From: Prosthecobacter gellanilyticus
GTDB taxonomy: Bacteria > Verrucomicrobiota > Verrucomicrobiia > Verrucomicrobiales > Verrucomicrobiaceae
Direction of reading: 5' to 3'
Length of the DNA stretch: 64,000 nucleotides
Assembly (NCBI RefSeq): GCF_007992435.1
Contig: NZ_BKAG01000004.1
Location: forward strand, 124,001-188,000
The notes under the pieces were generated by a model. It did not search any database and was not told where the DNA came from. It saw only the letters and a program-made list of their open reading frames with translations. Shown here piece after piece: positions 40,016 through 49,083 of this stretch. Within the stretch, counting starts at the first letter, position 1. Each line of letters starts with the position of its first letter. Both the position numbers and the translations under genes were made by a program.

Positions 40016-41170
40016 TCAGGCCATCCCGAGGCCTGTTTTGATGGACTGGGCGCTTTCCAGCGCTTCTTCCACGGTGTCGCCGAGAACGGTGATATGCCCC
40101 ATCTTGCGTTTTGCACGGGCTTCGGCCTTGCCGTAAAGGTGCAGCTTGGCACGCGGATGCATGAGCACGGCGCTCCAGTCCGGCGGTGTTTTTTCCGCCG
40201 GCCAGACATCACCTAACAGATTGATCATCACCGCCGGGGTGTGCAGGCTCGGATCACCCAGGCTGAGTCCGCAGATGGCGCGGAGCTGCTGCTGGAACTG
40301 GTTCGTCACGCAGGCATCAATGCTGTAGTGGCCGCTGTTGTGCGGGCGCGGAGCGATCTCATTCACCATGACCTTGCCGTCCGCCGTCACAAACATCTCC
40401 ACCGCCATGGTGCCGACATAGTCCAGACCTTCCGCCACAGCTTCCCAAAGTTCCAGCGCCTGGTCGGTGATGCTCACCTCGACACGTGCGGGTGCGATGG
40501 TCACGTCCAGGATGTGATGCGCATGCTGGTTTTCCAGCACGCCATGCACGGCCATGCGGCCATCCACGGAGCGTGCGCCGACCACGGAGACTTCTGCGAC
40601 AAAGGGAATCCATTGCTCGACGACTGCGTGATGACCTTCAAAGGCCTTCCAGGCTTCCGCGAGATCGGTGTCCGCATTCACCTTCGCCTGGCCCTTGCCG
40701 TCATAACCAAAAGCAGCGGTTTTAATCACACACGGACGGCCTAACTCCTTCACGGCTTCTTCAAGCTGCGCCAGTGTTTCCACGATGCGGAATGGTGCGC
40801 AGGCGATGCCTTGATCGCGCAGAAAAAGTTTCTCACGTTCACGATGCTGCGTCGTGTGGATGGCCTTTCTTCCCGGGCGCAAAGGCCTCACGGCCTCCAC
40901 GGCCTGCAGGCATGCATCCGGAATGTTTTCAAACTCCACGGTCACCACATCCACACGGCTGAGAAAGCGCTCCAGCGCGTGCTTGTCATCATACGCGGCA
41001 TTGTATTCCGCATCTGCCCACTGGCCGGCCGGACATCCAGGTTTTTCATCCGTGAAAACAGCCACGCGATAGCCCATGCGCCGTGCCTCCAGCGTCAGCA
41101 TGCGGCCGAGCTGGCCGCCGCCAAGAATGCCGATGGTGGAGGGAGGAAGGAGGATGGGTGAATCAGACAT
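40016..41170 (-). CDS. purK: 5-(carboxyamino)imidazole ribonucleotide synthase
   Basis: A 384-residue ATP-grasp enzyme of purine synthesis that converts AIR, ATP and bicarbonate to N5-CAIR. The N-terminal nucleotide loop GILGGGQLGRML, the central VIKTAAFGYDGKGQ segment and the C-terminal NEIAPRPHNSGHYS motif identify PurK. Its usual partner purE is not adjacent. Two CCTAAC motifs lie inside the gene (40212 and 40740). Confidence 0.95.
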   Translation of the reverse strand: MSDSPILLPPSTIGILGGGQLGRMLTLEARRMGYRVAVFTDEKPGCPAGQWADAEYNAAYDDKHALERFLSRVDVVTVEFENIPDACLQAVEAVRPLRPGRKAIHTTQHREREKLFLRDQGIACAPFRIVETLAQLEEAVKELGRPCVIKTAAFGYDGKGQAKVNADTDLAEAWKAFEGHHAVVEQWIPFVAEVSVVGARSVDGRMAVHGVLENQHAHHILDVTIAPARVEVSITDQALELWEAVAEGLDYVGTMAVEMFVTADGKVMVNEIAPRPHNSGHYSIDACVTNQFQQQLRAICGLSLGDPSLHTPAVMINLLGDVWPAEKTPPDWSAVLMHPRAKLHLYGKAEARAKRKMGHITVLGDTVEEALESAQSIKTGLGMA

Positions 41171-41326
41171 GTGCTCAGTTCAGTGCTGAATGATCAGCCC
41201 GGTGCAAGCACAAGTCTGACATGGCAGCGAGACTTCTCAAACTCGCATTTCCCCAGGGGAAAAGCCCAAAAAACTTTAAGATGAGGTATTGACCACCAAA
41301 GAGAAAACAGTCAGCATGGCGTTCCT

Positions 41327-41599
41327 ATGGCCAAAAAAGCAGCTACTCGCAAAGCAAACCCCGCCCTCATGAAACCCGTGCAGCCAGACGCCGTGCTCGC
41401 TGCAGTTGTTGGTAACACCGCGCAGCCTCGCAGCGCGATCACCAAGAAGATCTGGGACTACATCAAGAAGAACGATCTCCAGGATCCCAAGAACAAGCGC
41501 AACATCAACGCTGACGACAAACTGAAGCCTCTCTTCGGTGGCGCCAAGTCTGCCACGATGTTCGAACTCACCAAGTATGTGAGCCAGCACGTCAAGTAA
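41327..41599 (+). CDS. SWIB/MDM2-domain protein
   Basis: A 90-residue basic protein, nearly all of it one SWIB domain (PRSAITKKIWDYIKKNDLQD, then INADDKLKPLFGG and MFELTKYVSQH), preceded by a Lys/Ala-rich tail. SWIB is mainly known from eukaryotic SWI/SNF complexes and plant organelles, and in bacteria chiefly from chlamydiae and related PVC lineages. A DNA- or chromatin-associated role is possible but unproven in bacteria. Single-gene unit with a terminator downstream. Confidence 0.93.
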   Translation: MAKKAATRKANPALMKPVQPDAVLAAVVGNTAQPRSAITKKIWDYIKKNDLQDPKNKRNINADDKLKPLFGGAKSATMFELTKYVSQHVK

Positions 41600-41623
41600 G
41601 CCTCGCCGCTTACGTTGCTTTCC

Positions 41624-41665
41624 GGCCCCTGTCCTCTTCGCGAGGCAGGGGCTTTGTCGTGTTTT
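41624..41665 (+). terminator. Probable terminator after the SWIB gene
   Basis: Stem GCCCCTG..CCTC paired with GAGG.CAGGGGC (about 41625-41651) with a small loop, followed by a U-rich but interrupted tract (TTTGTCGTGTTTT). It lies 25 bp after the SWIB stop codon. Confidence 0.65.
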
Positions 41666-41751
41666 GGCGGCAGTCATGTGTCCTGTCATGACGAAACCGG
41701 GGCGAGATTCCGCTTTCAGAGGCCGCCTTCCTGCCTTTCTAAAGGCAGACC

Positions 41752-42441
41752 ATGCCACGACTTCTGCTTTTCGATATTGATGGAACCCTGCTCGACACCG
41801 GAGGCGCCGGAGGTGCGTCCTTGCTGGATGCCATGGAGGAGATTTTCAATGTCCGCCGGCAGGACATGCCGCCGCTGAATCTCGCGGGAGCCACGGACGG
41901 CGGCGTAGTCAGAGAGCTCTTCACTCAGGTGGGGCGTGTCATGGAGCCTGAGGCCGTGCAGCGCTACATGGACACTTACCTCGGGCATCTCGAGCGGCGT
42001 CTCGCTCATGCTGATTTTCCTGGCGTGCTGATGCCGGGTATCGAAATCCTTTTGCAAACCTTGGTCGCGGATGGTCGCGCTGACATCGGTCTGCTCACTG
42101 GCAATGTGCGCCGTGGTGCGCACATGAAGCTGGAGCGCTTCGGCCTGCATCCTCATTTCGTCGATGGTGCCTTTGGAGATGATGCGGAGGACCGCAATCT
42201 GCTCGGTCCCGTGGCCATGCAGCGCATGAGCCAGAAGACAGGCCGTCAATATGCTGCCACAGACGTGATCGTCATCGGTGACACACCGAAGGACATCGCC
42301 TGCGCGCATGCCATCGGTGCGCGCTGCCTCGCAGTTGGCACCGGCCATTTTAAAGCAGATTCGCTACGTCCGCATTCCCCGTGGCTGTGCCTGGAGGATC
42401 TGAGTGATACCGCGTCCGTGCGTGATGTGCTTCTCTCATGA
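41752..42441 (+). CDS. HAD-family hydrolase (phosphoglycolate phosphatase-like)
   Basis: A 229-residue HAD phosphatase with a helical cap. Motif I is DIDGTLLDTGG (nucleophile Asp near residue 8), motif II LLTGN near residue 116 and motif IV VIGDTPKDIACA near residue 168. Substrate not determinable; a housekeeping phosphatase is most likely. The stop overlaps the next start by 4 bp (ATGA, 42438-42441), so the two are translationally coupled. Confidence 0.88.
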   Translation: MPRLLLFDIDGTLLDTGGAGGASLLDAMEEIFNVRRQDMPPLNLAGATDGGVVRELFTQVGRVMEPEAVQRYMDTYLGHLERRLAHADFPGVLMPGIEILLQTLVADGRADIGLLTGNVRRGAHMKLERFGLHPHFVDGAFGDDAEDRNLLGPVAMQRMSQKTGRQYAATDVIVIGDTPKDIACAHAIGARCLAVGTGHFKADSLRPHSPWLCLEDLSDTASVRDVLLS

Positions 42442-43346
42442 GCGTTCCTGACCAGGCGCAGGCTCGGGCGATGCGGCTTTCACTGGCCGTGGGCTTTGTC
42501 ATGCTCGTCATCAAGATGGGCGCGTATTTGCTCACCGGTTCCGCGGCCATCCTCGGTGATGCGGCGGAGTCCGTGGTGCATGTGGCGGCGGTCGTTTTCG
42601 CGGCCTACAGCCTCTGGCTCGCCGCGCAGCCTGCGGATGAAAATCATCGCTACGGGCACAGCAAGATCGCCTTCTTTTCCGCAGGCATCGAAGGCGGGCT
42701 CATCATCCTCGCGGCCGTTTTCATCATCTATGAGTCCATCCATCGCTGGATTGAAGGCCTCACGGTGGCGAACCTCGGCGCAGGCGTGCTGCTCACGCTG
42801 TCCACGGTGGTGATCAATGCTTGGTTAGGCTGGTATCTCATCCGCACGGGACGCCAGCAGCAGTCTCTCATTCTCGTGGCAAACGGCCGTCATGTGCTGA
42901 CGGATGGCTGGACCAGCCTCGGGGCCATCGTGGGGCTTGGGCTCATGCACCTCACGGGCGCAGCCTGGTGGGATCCGGTGTGCGGCTTGATCATGGCAGG
43001 GAACATCCTTGTTTCTGGTTATGATCTGCTGCGCCAGAGCGTGGCCGGCCTCATGGATCACGCGGATCCTGAGCTGACGCGGCAACTTGATGAGGCGCTG
43101 GCTCGTGAGACAGCGGCGCGCGGGGTCACCTTTCATGCCCTGCGTCATCGCAATGCCGGTCATGTGCATTATGTGGACGTGCACTTCCTCTTTCCGGATG
43201 ACATCACGCTGCGTGAGGCGCATCGCATCACCACAGACATCGAACGCACGGTGATGAAGTGCACGGAACAGGCGGTGCATTTCACCACGCATCTCGAATG
43301 CGTCGGTGACCATGACGAACTGCATCCAGGTGACTCGCTGACCTGA
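42438..43346 (+). CDS. Cation diffusion facilitator (CDF) transporter
   Basis: A 302-residue inner-membrane metal/proton antiporter with six hydrophobic helices and a ~90-residue C-terminal cytoplasmic domain. The metal-binding helix has the shape of the CDF signature (ILGDAAESVVHVAAV), and RYGHSK follows helix 2. The Asp/His pattern suggests Zn2+ or another divalent metal, which cannot be fixed from sequence. Overlap with the HAD gene indicates co-translation. Confidence 0.9.
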   Translation: MSVPDQAQARAMRLSLAVGFVMLVIKMGAYLLTGSAAILGDAAESVVHVAAVVFAAYSLWLAAQPADENHRYGHSKIAFFSAGIEGGLIILAAVFIIYESIHRWIEGLTVANLGAGVLLTLSTVVINAWLGWYLIRTGRQQQSLILVANGRHVLTDGWTSLGAIVGLGLMHLTGAAWWDPVCGLIMAGNILVSGYDLLRQSVAGLMDHADPELTRQLDEALARETAARGVTFHALRHRNAGHVHYVDVHFLFPDDITLREAHRITTDIERTVMKCTEQAVHFTTHLECVGDHDELHPGDSLT

Positions 43347-43360
43347 GTCTGGCCACTCAC

Positions 43361-43726
43361 TCAGGACTTCTTCGTGTTGCTCTTCTCCTCTTTCGTCACA
43401 GGGAAGCCTGCCTTCGCATGGGCCACGATGTCTACCAGCGACTGCTCGCCCACGCCTTCGGCCTTGAGCAGATCAATGACTTCGAGATACGGCCGGGCCT
43501 TTTGAATGGCCAGCGCCCTTGTGCCTCCGATGCCAGGCAGTGAGCGCAGCATGGACTCGTTCCCTTCGTTGAGAATCTCCAGCAGGCGATACCTCTGGGC
43601 CGATGTCAGGCTCAACGCCGCAACCTTCGCCCTGCCGGAAGGCTTTGGTTCCTTCCTGCCCGTTTCCGCCGACATGACGGGCGGGGCCATCAAGAGGGCG
43701 AAACAGAGGAGCCAGAGCATTTTCAT
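43361..43726 (-). CDS. Exported helix-hairpin-helix protein, ComEA-like
   Basis: A 121-residue protein with an N-terminal signal peptide (about 1-19) and one HhH pair in the mature part (SLPGIGGTRALAIQKA, then LKAEGVGEQSLVDIV), the layout of ComEA, the periplasmic DNA receptor of natural transformation. The C-terminus is Lys/Ser/Thr-rich. Canonical ComEA also has LNxA before the HhH; here LTSAQRYRLLEILNEG occupies that place, so the match is partial. A GTTAGGC/GCCTAAC 7-mer ends 8 bp upstream of its start region (43734-43740). Confidence 0.7.
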   Translation of the reverse strand: MKMLWLLCFALLMAPPVMSAETGRKEPKPSGRAKVAALSLTSAQRYRLLEILNEGNESMLRSLPGIGGTRALAIQKARPYLEVIDLLKAEGVGEQSLVDIVAHAKAGFPVTKEEKSNTKKS

Positions 43727-43769
43727 GGGACGAGCCTAACCAAAGGCTGTGTGACCTCCAAGGCCATTC

Positions 43770-44177
43770 TCACTCTTCCTGGCATTCGACATTGCTCAGC
43801 AGCATGTCCAGCGCCTTGCCGGACATCTGGATCTCCACCAGGGAAAGTGTGAGCGAACTGAACTTCAGCAGCAAGCTCAGGCCAAAGGTGATCTGCGCAC
43901 CCGTCTGATGGCTGAAAAAGATCAGCGTCATGCTCACCACGCACATGAGGATGCTTAGCACGCCGAAGGTCTGCATGTGCTTGATGATGCGGATGCGCCT
44001 CCGCAGGTTTTGGATCTGCGCCAGCAAGATCGGCTCCTGCGTGCTCTTCCAGTTCGCATGCAGCCCGCGCACCACCGAGGCCAGCCCCAGGAACCGGTTC
44101 GTGTAGGCCAGCATCAGCAACGAGATCGCCGGAAACAGCAGCGAAGGCGCGGAGAGAGGGAGTTCGGGGAAGGGCAT
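43770..44177 (-). CDS. DUF2721-family membrane protein
   Basis: A 135-residue protein with three hydrophobic helices. The first, SLLFPAISLLMLAYTNRFLGLA, and the following ASVVRGLH are characteristic of DUF2721 as I recall it. Function unknown. It may form a short operon with the small gene just upstream on the same strand (21-bp gap). Confidence 0.75.
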   Translation of the reverse strand: MPFPELPLSAPSLLFPAISLLMLAYTNRFLGLASVVRGLHANWKSTQEPILLAQIQNLRRRIRIIKHMQTFGVLSILMCVVSMTLIFFSHQTGAQITFGLSLLLKFSSLTLSLVEIQMSGKALDMLLSNVECQEE

Positions 44178-44198
44178 GAGCTTGATTTTGATGCTTCG

Positions 44199-44426
44199 CT
44201 ACTTGAATGCCAACCTCTTGAAGATCGGTAGTAGGTCCTCAAACGGGAAAGTCTCCGTGGCTATAGAATACATCAAACATGCTAGGGCAAAGATGAGCCA
44301 TGCGAAACTCCTCACCAGTTGAGGAAGAGTGGGAAATATGATCTTCCAGAGCGTTAACCAATCCTCAGGCTTCCATTGGATGCCGGGGGCTTGAGATGCG
44401 GGCCTGAGGCAGCGCTTGGGTTTCAT
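44199..44426 (-). CDS. Small putative membrane protein
   Basis: A 75-residue frame with one likely membrane helix (SFAWLIFALACLMYSIA) between a Trp/Pro-rich N-terminus and a basic C-terminus. No family recognised. AGAAGG lies almost against the ATG, too close for an ideal ribosome site. It is kept because it sits in line with the DUF2721 gene and has coherent composition. Confidence 0.45.
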   Translation of the reverse strand: MKPKRCLRPASQAPGIQWKPEDWLTLWKIIFPTLPQLVRSFAWLIFALACLMYSIATETFPFEDLLPIFKRLAFK

Positions 44427-44480
44427 GCCTTCTGAAGTTAAACATAAAAAGAGGCACGCAAGAATTTTTGTTGGGAGCGC

Positions 44481-44538
44481 AGGAGGATAACAGATTCAAT
44501 CTGTTATCCTCCTGAGGGTAAACTTGTCTGTTACCCTC
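44481..44538. promoter_or_regulatory. Tandem perfect palindromes downstream of the aldolase/dehydrogenase gene
   Basis: 44481-44513 is a perfect 16-bp inverted repeat around one central base (AGGAGGATAACAGATT). Next to it, 44514-44538 is a second hairpin (GAGGGTAA paired with TTACCCTC) that shares the GAGG(A/G)TAACAG core. There is no T-run on either side, so this is not a textbook terminator. It could be a processing/termination site for the minus-strand gene ending at 44572, or a pair of protein-binding sites. Confidence 0.5.
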
Positions 44539-44571
44539 TTTGCTACACGGCAAAGTTTTTTCCAGACTCCA

Positions 44572-46548
44572 TCAAATCACCCGGTCATTGCCGCCATCCA
44601 CAGGGATCTGGGCACCGGTGACTTTCGCGAACAGAGGGCTGGCCATGGCGCTGACCATGTTGCCGATGTCCTTGCTCTTGATCTCCACCTTCATGAGGTT
44701 CTTGGTCTTGTATTCTTCGACCGTCATGTTGTAGCGGGTAGCGCTCTTCAGCAGGGCTTCAGGAGTCCAGAGCTTGGTGTCAAACACGGCGTCTGGATGC
44801 ACGATGTTCACGCGGATCTTGTGCGGGGCCAGTTCCAGCGCAGCCACACGGCAGAGCTGCGTGAGAGCGGCCTTGGAGCAGGAGTAGGCACTCGCACCTG
44901 GGCCAGGGGCCTTGAAGTTGCGGCTGCCGACGAAGATGATGCTCGCGTCGATGCCCTGCTTCACATACGGGATCACCTTGTTCATCAGCTTCTGATGGCT
45001 GGTGAGGTTGATCATGAGGGTGCGGTCCCAATCCGTCTGCACCATGGTGTCCAGCGGATCATTCTTCGGGAAGATGCCCGCGTTGCTGACCACGATGTCG
45101 ATGCCGCCGAACTCGCGCACGGCGAAGTCGATGGCGTCCTGCACAGGCTGGTCCTCGGTGAGGTTCACCACGATGCCGATGGCACCGATCTTCTTCATGA
45201 TCTCCGGGATGTCTTTGTCGATGTCCAGACCCACGACCTGCGCGCCTTGTTCAGCGAGAGACTCAGCGATGGCGAAGCCGATGCCTGCGGCACAACCGGT
45301 GACGAGCGCCACCTTGCCCTGATGAACCTTGCGGGCCGGGCCCTTGCGCAGCTTGGCCTGCTCGAGATCCCAGTATTCGATCTCAAAGATGTCCTTGTCG
45401 CTCAGTGGCTGCCAGCCGCCGGTCTGTTCGGCGAGAGTGACCGTGGCGGCGGTGCTTTCGGAAATGTCAGCGACGATGTTCGCATCCTTCAGTGTATCAC
45501 CAAAGCTCACCACACCGTTGTTAGGCCAGATGGCGAAACGTGGCGCGGCATCCAGCATGGTCTGGCCGTTCGCGTGCTTGGTGAAGTAAGCCGCGTAGTC
45601 ATCGGCAAACTTCTGTACGCTGGCGTCATGATCCTCACCCAGCACAGCCGGGATGCGCTTCGTGCGGATGCTGTGGTCAGGGGTCAGGGGACCACGAGCA
45701 CCGCTGTCAGCCACGTTTGGCAAAGTTGAGTAGGTCACAGCGGCAGCGCTGGTGCTCAGACGGGCGATCTGCGGGAAACCACGCTTCTTCGAGACGACCT
45801 GGCGCAGCTTTGCCAGCGCCATGAGGTCCGGTTTGACCTCGGCTGCGGCAGCCTTGGCCGCACTGCCAGCCTTCTTCGCCAGATACTCTTCCGCCTGCGT
45901 CACCATCTCGATGTGCAGCTCGTAGCTCTTGCGCGCATCGTCATCGAAAGTGAAGAGGCCGTGCTTCAGCAGCACCATGCCCTGGATGCCCTCCTTCTTG
46001 AGGTCACGTCCGGCAATGAGGTCCGCAATCGTCTTGGCCAGGATGAAGCCAGGCATCACATAAGGGACGATGATCACTCGGTTGCCATAGATCTCCTTCA
46101 CGCGGGCCTCGCCATCGGCGGAGCAGGTGAGGGCGGAGATGGCATTCGCGTGGCTGTGGTCCACGAACTTGAAGGGCAAAATCGCGTGCAGGATGGCCTC
46201 GATGCTCGCCGCCGGGGCGTTTGGGTTGGTCATCGCCGCGCGCTGCTGCAGGACCATGTCCTCATCGCTCATGGTGGCCAGCTTGGACATCTTGATCAGC
46301 GCCTCCTGGCGCACGGGGGAGAAACCGGCACGCTCAATGGTGGCCAGATCCCAGCCGCTGCCCTTCACATAGCAGAGGTCCACGGAGTCCCCGAAGAAGT
46401 CCTTTTCCGTCACTTTGACCGAGGTATTGCCGCCGCCATGGAGGACGAGTTCCGGGTTCCGGCCGAGCAGGCGGCTGGTGTAGACACGCTGTCCGAGCGG
46501 GTCGTTTCCGAAAGTGGCGGCTTCTGAGTCGTTCCAAAGGCTTTGCAT
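44572..46548 (-). CDS. Bifunctional class II aldolase / short-chain dehydrogenase (RhaD-like)
   Basis: A 658-residue fusion. The N-terminal half (to about 390) is class II aldolase/adducin-like (LHGGGNTSVKV near residue 36, FVDHSHANAISAL, LLKHGLFTF supplying metal His residues). The C-terminal half is an SDR dehydrogenase with the NAD motif VTGCAAGIGFA and catalytic YSCSK. This architecture is that of the rhamnulose-1-phosphate (or related) aldolase/lactaldehyde dehydrogenase fusion used in L-rhamnose or L-fucose catabolism. A divergent sugar isomerase 183 bp away supports a sugar-degradation role. Exact substrate unproven. Confidence 0.9.
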   Translation of the reverse strand: MQSLWNDSEAATFGNDPLGQRVYTSRLLGRNPELVLHGGGNTSVKVTEKDFFGDSVDLCYVKGSGWDLATIERAGFSPVRQEALIKMSKLATMSDEDMVLQQRAAMTNPNAPAASIEAILHAILPFKFVDHSHANAISALTCSADGEARVKEIYGNRVIIVPYVMPGFILAKTIADLIAGRDLKKEGIQGMVLLKHGLFTFDDDARKSYELHIEMVTQAEEYLAKKAGSAAKAAAAEVKPDLMALAKLRQVVSKKRGFPQIARLSTSAAAVTYSTLPNVADSGARGPLTPDHSIRTKRIPAVLGEDHDASVQKFADDYAAYFTKHANGQTMLDAAPRFAIWPNNGVVSFGDTLKDANIVADISESTAATVTLAEQTGGWQPLSDKDIFEIEYWDLEQAKLRKGPARKVHQGKVALVTGCAAGIGFAIAESLAEQGAQVVGLDIDKDIPEIMKKIGAIGIVVNLTEDQPVQDAIDFAVREFGGIDIVVSNAGIFPKNDPLDTMVQTDWDRTLMINLTSHQKLMNKVIPYVKQGIDASIIFVGSRNFKAPGPGASAYSCSKAALTQLCRVAALELAPHKIRVNIVHPDAVFDTKLWTPEALLKSATRYNMTVEEYKTKNLMKVEIKSKDIGNMVSAMASPLFAKVTGAQIPVDGGNDRVI

Positions 46549-46731
46549 GGGGAAAATAGAGAGGGGGGCGCGAAGGGAGCGTCATTCTAAGGGGGGTGCA
46601 ACCCTGAATTCAGTGCCTGTCCTGCCACCTGGGCCTTCCTTTCGCTTGCCAAGCCAAGCGCCCTATCGAGAATCGGCCTCGTCGATTTTCCGACCTCAAA
46701 TCCGAACCCCGAACCACCAAACTGAACCACC

Positions 46732-47730
46732 ATGGGCAGACCCGTCACTCTTTTCACCGGCCAGTGGGCCGACCTTTCCTTCGACACCGTCGTGCAAAAG
46801 GCCAAGTCCTTCGGCTATGACGGCGTGGAACTCGGCTGCTGGGGCGACCATTTCGAAGTGGACAAGGCTGACCAGGCCTACTGCGATGCCAAACGCGCCA
46901 AGCTGGATGCCGCCGGCATGAAGTGCTTCGCCATCTCCACCCACCTGGTGGGCCAGGCCGTGTGTGATAACATCGACCCGCGTCACGCCCAGATCCTCCC
47001 CGCCTACATCTATGGCGATGGCGATCCGGAAGGTGTCCGTCAGCGCGCTGCCGCCGAGATCAAGAAGACCGCCAAGGCTGCGAAGCAGTTTGGCATCAGC
47101 ATCGTCAACGGTTTCACCGGCAGCAGCATCTGGCACCTTTGCTACTCCTTCCCGCCGAACCTTCCCGGCCAGATCGAGGCAGGTTACAAGGACTTCGCCA
47201 ACCGCTGGGGCCCCATCTTTGACGAGTACAAAAACCAGGGCGTGAAGTTCGCTCTCGAAGTCCACCCGACCGAGATCGCCTTCGACATCGCCAGCGCTGA
47301 GAAAGCCCTCCAGGCCGTGGATTACCATCCTGCCTTTGGTTTCAACTATGACCCGAGCCACTTCGGTTATCAGGGCGTGAACTATGAGAAGTTCATCCGC
47401 AAGTTCAGCGACCGCATCTTCCACGTGCACATGAAGGACGTGGCCTGGAACCTCGGTGACGAAGCCGGTGTCTTCGGCGGTCATACCGATTTCCACACCT
47501 CTCCTCGTTACTGGGACTTCAAGTCCGTCGGTCGTGGTGACATCAAGTTCGAGCGCATCATCCGCGCCCTGAACGACATCGGCTACAACGGCCCCCTCAG
47601 CGTCGAGTGGGAAGACGGCGCCATGGACCGCGAATTCGGTGCCACCGAATCCTGCGCCTACGTCAAGAAGCTCGACTTCCCGCCGAGCAAGATCGTCTTC
47701 GACGCCCAGTTCGCCGAGAACAGCAAGTAA
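46732..47730 (+). CDS. Sugar phosphate isomerase/epimerase-like TIM-barrel protein
   Basis: A 332-residue AP-endonuclease-2/xylose-isomerase-type barrel. Conserved metal-site segments are visible: [34 protein letters not shown] and LSVEWEDG, giving the usual Glu/Asp/His/Glu set. No signal peptide. Divergent from the aldolase/dehydrogenase gene, so likely part of the same sugar-catabolic unit. Codon use is biased to C-ending codons, more than in its neighbours, which hints at high expression. Confidence 0.88.
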   Translation: MGRPVTLFTGQWADLSFDTVVQKAKSFGYDGVELGCWGDHFEVDKADQAYCDAKRAKLDAAGMKCFAISTHLVGQAVCDNIDPRHAQILPAYIYGDGDPEGVRQRAAAEIKKTAKAAKQFGISIVNGFTGSSIWHLCYSFPPNLPGQIEAGYKDFANRWGPIFDEYKNQGVKFALEVHPTEIAFDIASAEKALQAVDYHPAFGFNYDPSHFGYQGVNYEKFIRKFSDRIFHVHMKDVAWNLGDEAGVFGGHTDFHTSPRYWDFKSVGRGDIKFERIIRALNDIGYNGPLSVEWEDGAMDREFGATESCAYVKKLDFPPSKIVFDAQFAENSK

Positions 47731-47772
47731 GGTGACTCGCACAGTCCTCTGTGCGTATCCCTTGACTCTTCC

Positions 47773-47806
47773 AAGCCCGCATCATGAGAGTGATGCGGGC
47801 TTTCCT
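47773..47806 (+). terminator. Intrinsic terminator after the sugar isomerase gene
   Basis: A 12-bp perfect stem (AAGCCCGCATCA at 47773-47784, complement at 47791-47802) with a 6-nt loop and a short T-rich end (TTTCCTC). It lies 42 bp after the stop and rules out the most upstream start of the following gene. Confidence 0.85.
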
Positions 47807-47825
47807 CAATAGGCCCTTTTATCCC

Positions 47826-49070
47826 ATGACCCTTTCCAATCCCTGGTTCGTCGCCGCGCTCATTGCGGTGCTCGGTGTGTTTCATCTGGAGCTCGCCTCG
47901 CGTTTTTTGAATCTGATGCGGCTGGGAAAGCCGATTCCGGGGCGGCTGGCGGAGATCTTTCCGGAGGGGACGATGGAGAAGATTCGCGAGTATCTGGCGG
48001 ATGGGGCGAAGGTGAGCGGCTTCCAGGATGGGGTCTCACTGGCGGCGCTGATTGGCGTGTGGTGGGCCGGGGGCTTTGGGATGATTCAGGCCAAGGCGGA
48101 GACTTTTGGATTTGGTCCGGTGACCACAGGTGTCATCGTGATTGCGGTGATCATGCTGGCGCAAACTTTGTTAAGCCTGCCTTTTTCGGCCTGGGACACT
48201 TTTGGCGTGGAGGCGAAGCATGGCTTCAACCGCACGACGGTGGGCACTTTCATTAGCGACAATATCAAGAGCCTCGCGCTCATGGCGATCATCGGTCTGC
48301 CGGTGGCGTGGGTGATCGTGTGGTTCTTCCAATACCAGCCACTGGCACCGCTCTACACCTGGCTGTTTCTGGCGGCCTTCAGCGTGCTCATGACCTTCCT
48401 AGCACCGCGCTTTCTGATGCCGATTTTCCTGAAGTTCAGCCCCATGGAAGATGGTGAGCTGAAGGAGGCCATCTTTGCGCTGGCGAAGAAGCTGGATTTC
48501 CCGGTGATGGAAGTGAGCGTGGTGGATGGCTCTCGCCGCTCCTCCAAGGCGAATGCCTTCTTTGCAGGCTTTGGCAAGACACGCCGCATCGCGCTTTTTG
48601 ACACGCTGCTGCAGAGTCACACGAAGGAGGAGATCGTGGCCATTCTGGCGCATGAGATCGGGCATAACAAATGCCGCCACGTGCCCGTCACCATGACGCT
48701 CAGCCTTGTGGAGATGGGCGTGATGCTGGCGCTGCTGGGCTGGGTGCTGAAGTCGCCGGACTTCTTTGCCGCGTTCGGTTTGCAGGGCACGCCTGTGGGC
48801 ATGGGGCTGGTCCTTTTCGGCATCTTATATCAGCCGCTCGGCATCGTCACGGGTTTGTTAGGCCTGTGGATGAGCCGACGTCATGAGTTTCAGGCCGATG
48901 CTTATGCGGCCAAGGCGGTCGGCAGTGCTCAGCCGCTTGTGCAGGGACTGAAAAGACTGTCGCACGATCATCTCTCGCATCCCCAGCCGCATCCTCTTAA
49001 AGTGTGGCTGCACTACAGCCATCCACCGATCGGTGAGAGGCTGGCCGCTTTGGAAGCGGTGCGCGTTTGA
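47826..49070 (+). CDS. M48 family (Ste24-like) membrane zinc endopeptidase
   Basis: The start at 47826 gives 414 residues; an earlier in-frame ATG at 47784 lies inside the terminator hairpin and is rejected. About seven hydrophobic helices surround the zinc motif HEIGHNKCRH, with a third-ligand Glu expected in the later RRHEFQADAYA segment. Length and topology match Ste24/CAAX prenyl protease 1 rather than short HtpX. Bacterial members act in membrane-protein quality control. Convergent with the esterase gene 13 bp away. Confidence 0.9.
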   Translation: MTLSNPWFVAALIAVLGVFHLELASRFLNLMRLGKPIPGRLAEIFPEGTMEKIREYLADGAKVSGFQDGVSLAALIGVWWAGGFGMIQAKAETFGFGPVTTGVIVIAVIMLAQTLLSLPFSAWDTFGVEAKHGFNRTTVGTFISDNIKSLALMAIIGLPVAWVIVWFFQYQPLAPLYTWLFLAAFSVLMTFLAPRFLMPIFLKFSPMEDGELKEAIFALAKKLDFPVMEVSVVDGSRRSSKANAFFAGFGKTRRIALFDTLLQSHTKEEIVAILAHEIGHNKCRHVPVTMTLSLVEMGVMLALLGWVLKSPDFFAAFGLQGTPVGMGLVLFGILYQPLGIVTGLLGLWMSRRHEFQADAYAAKAVGSAQPLVQGLKRLSHDHLSHPQPHPLKVWLHYSHPPIGERLAALEAVRV

Positions 49071-49083
49071 GCAAGAGTGAAGA

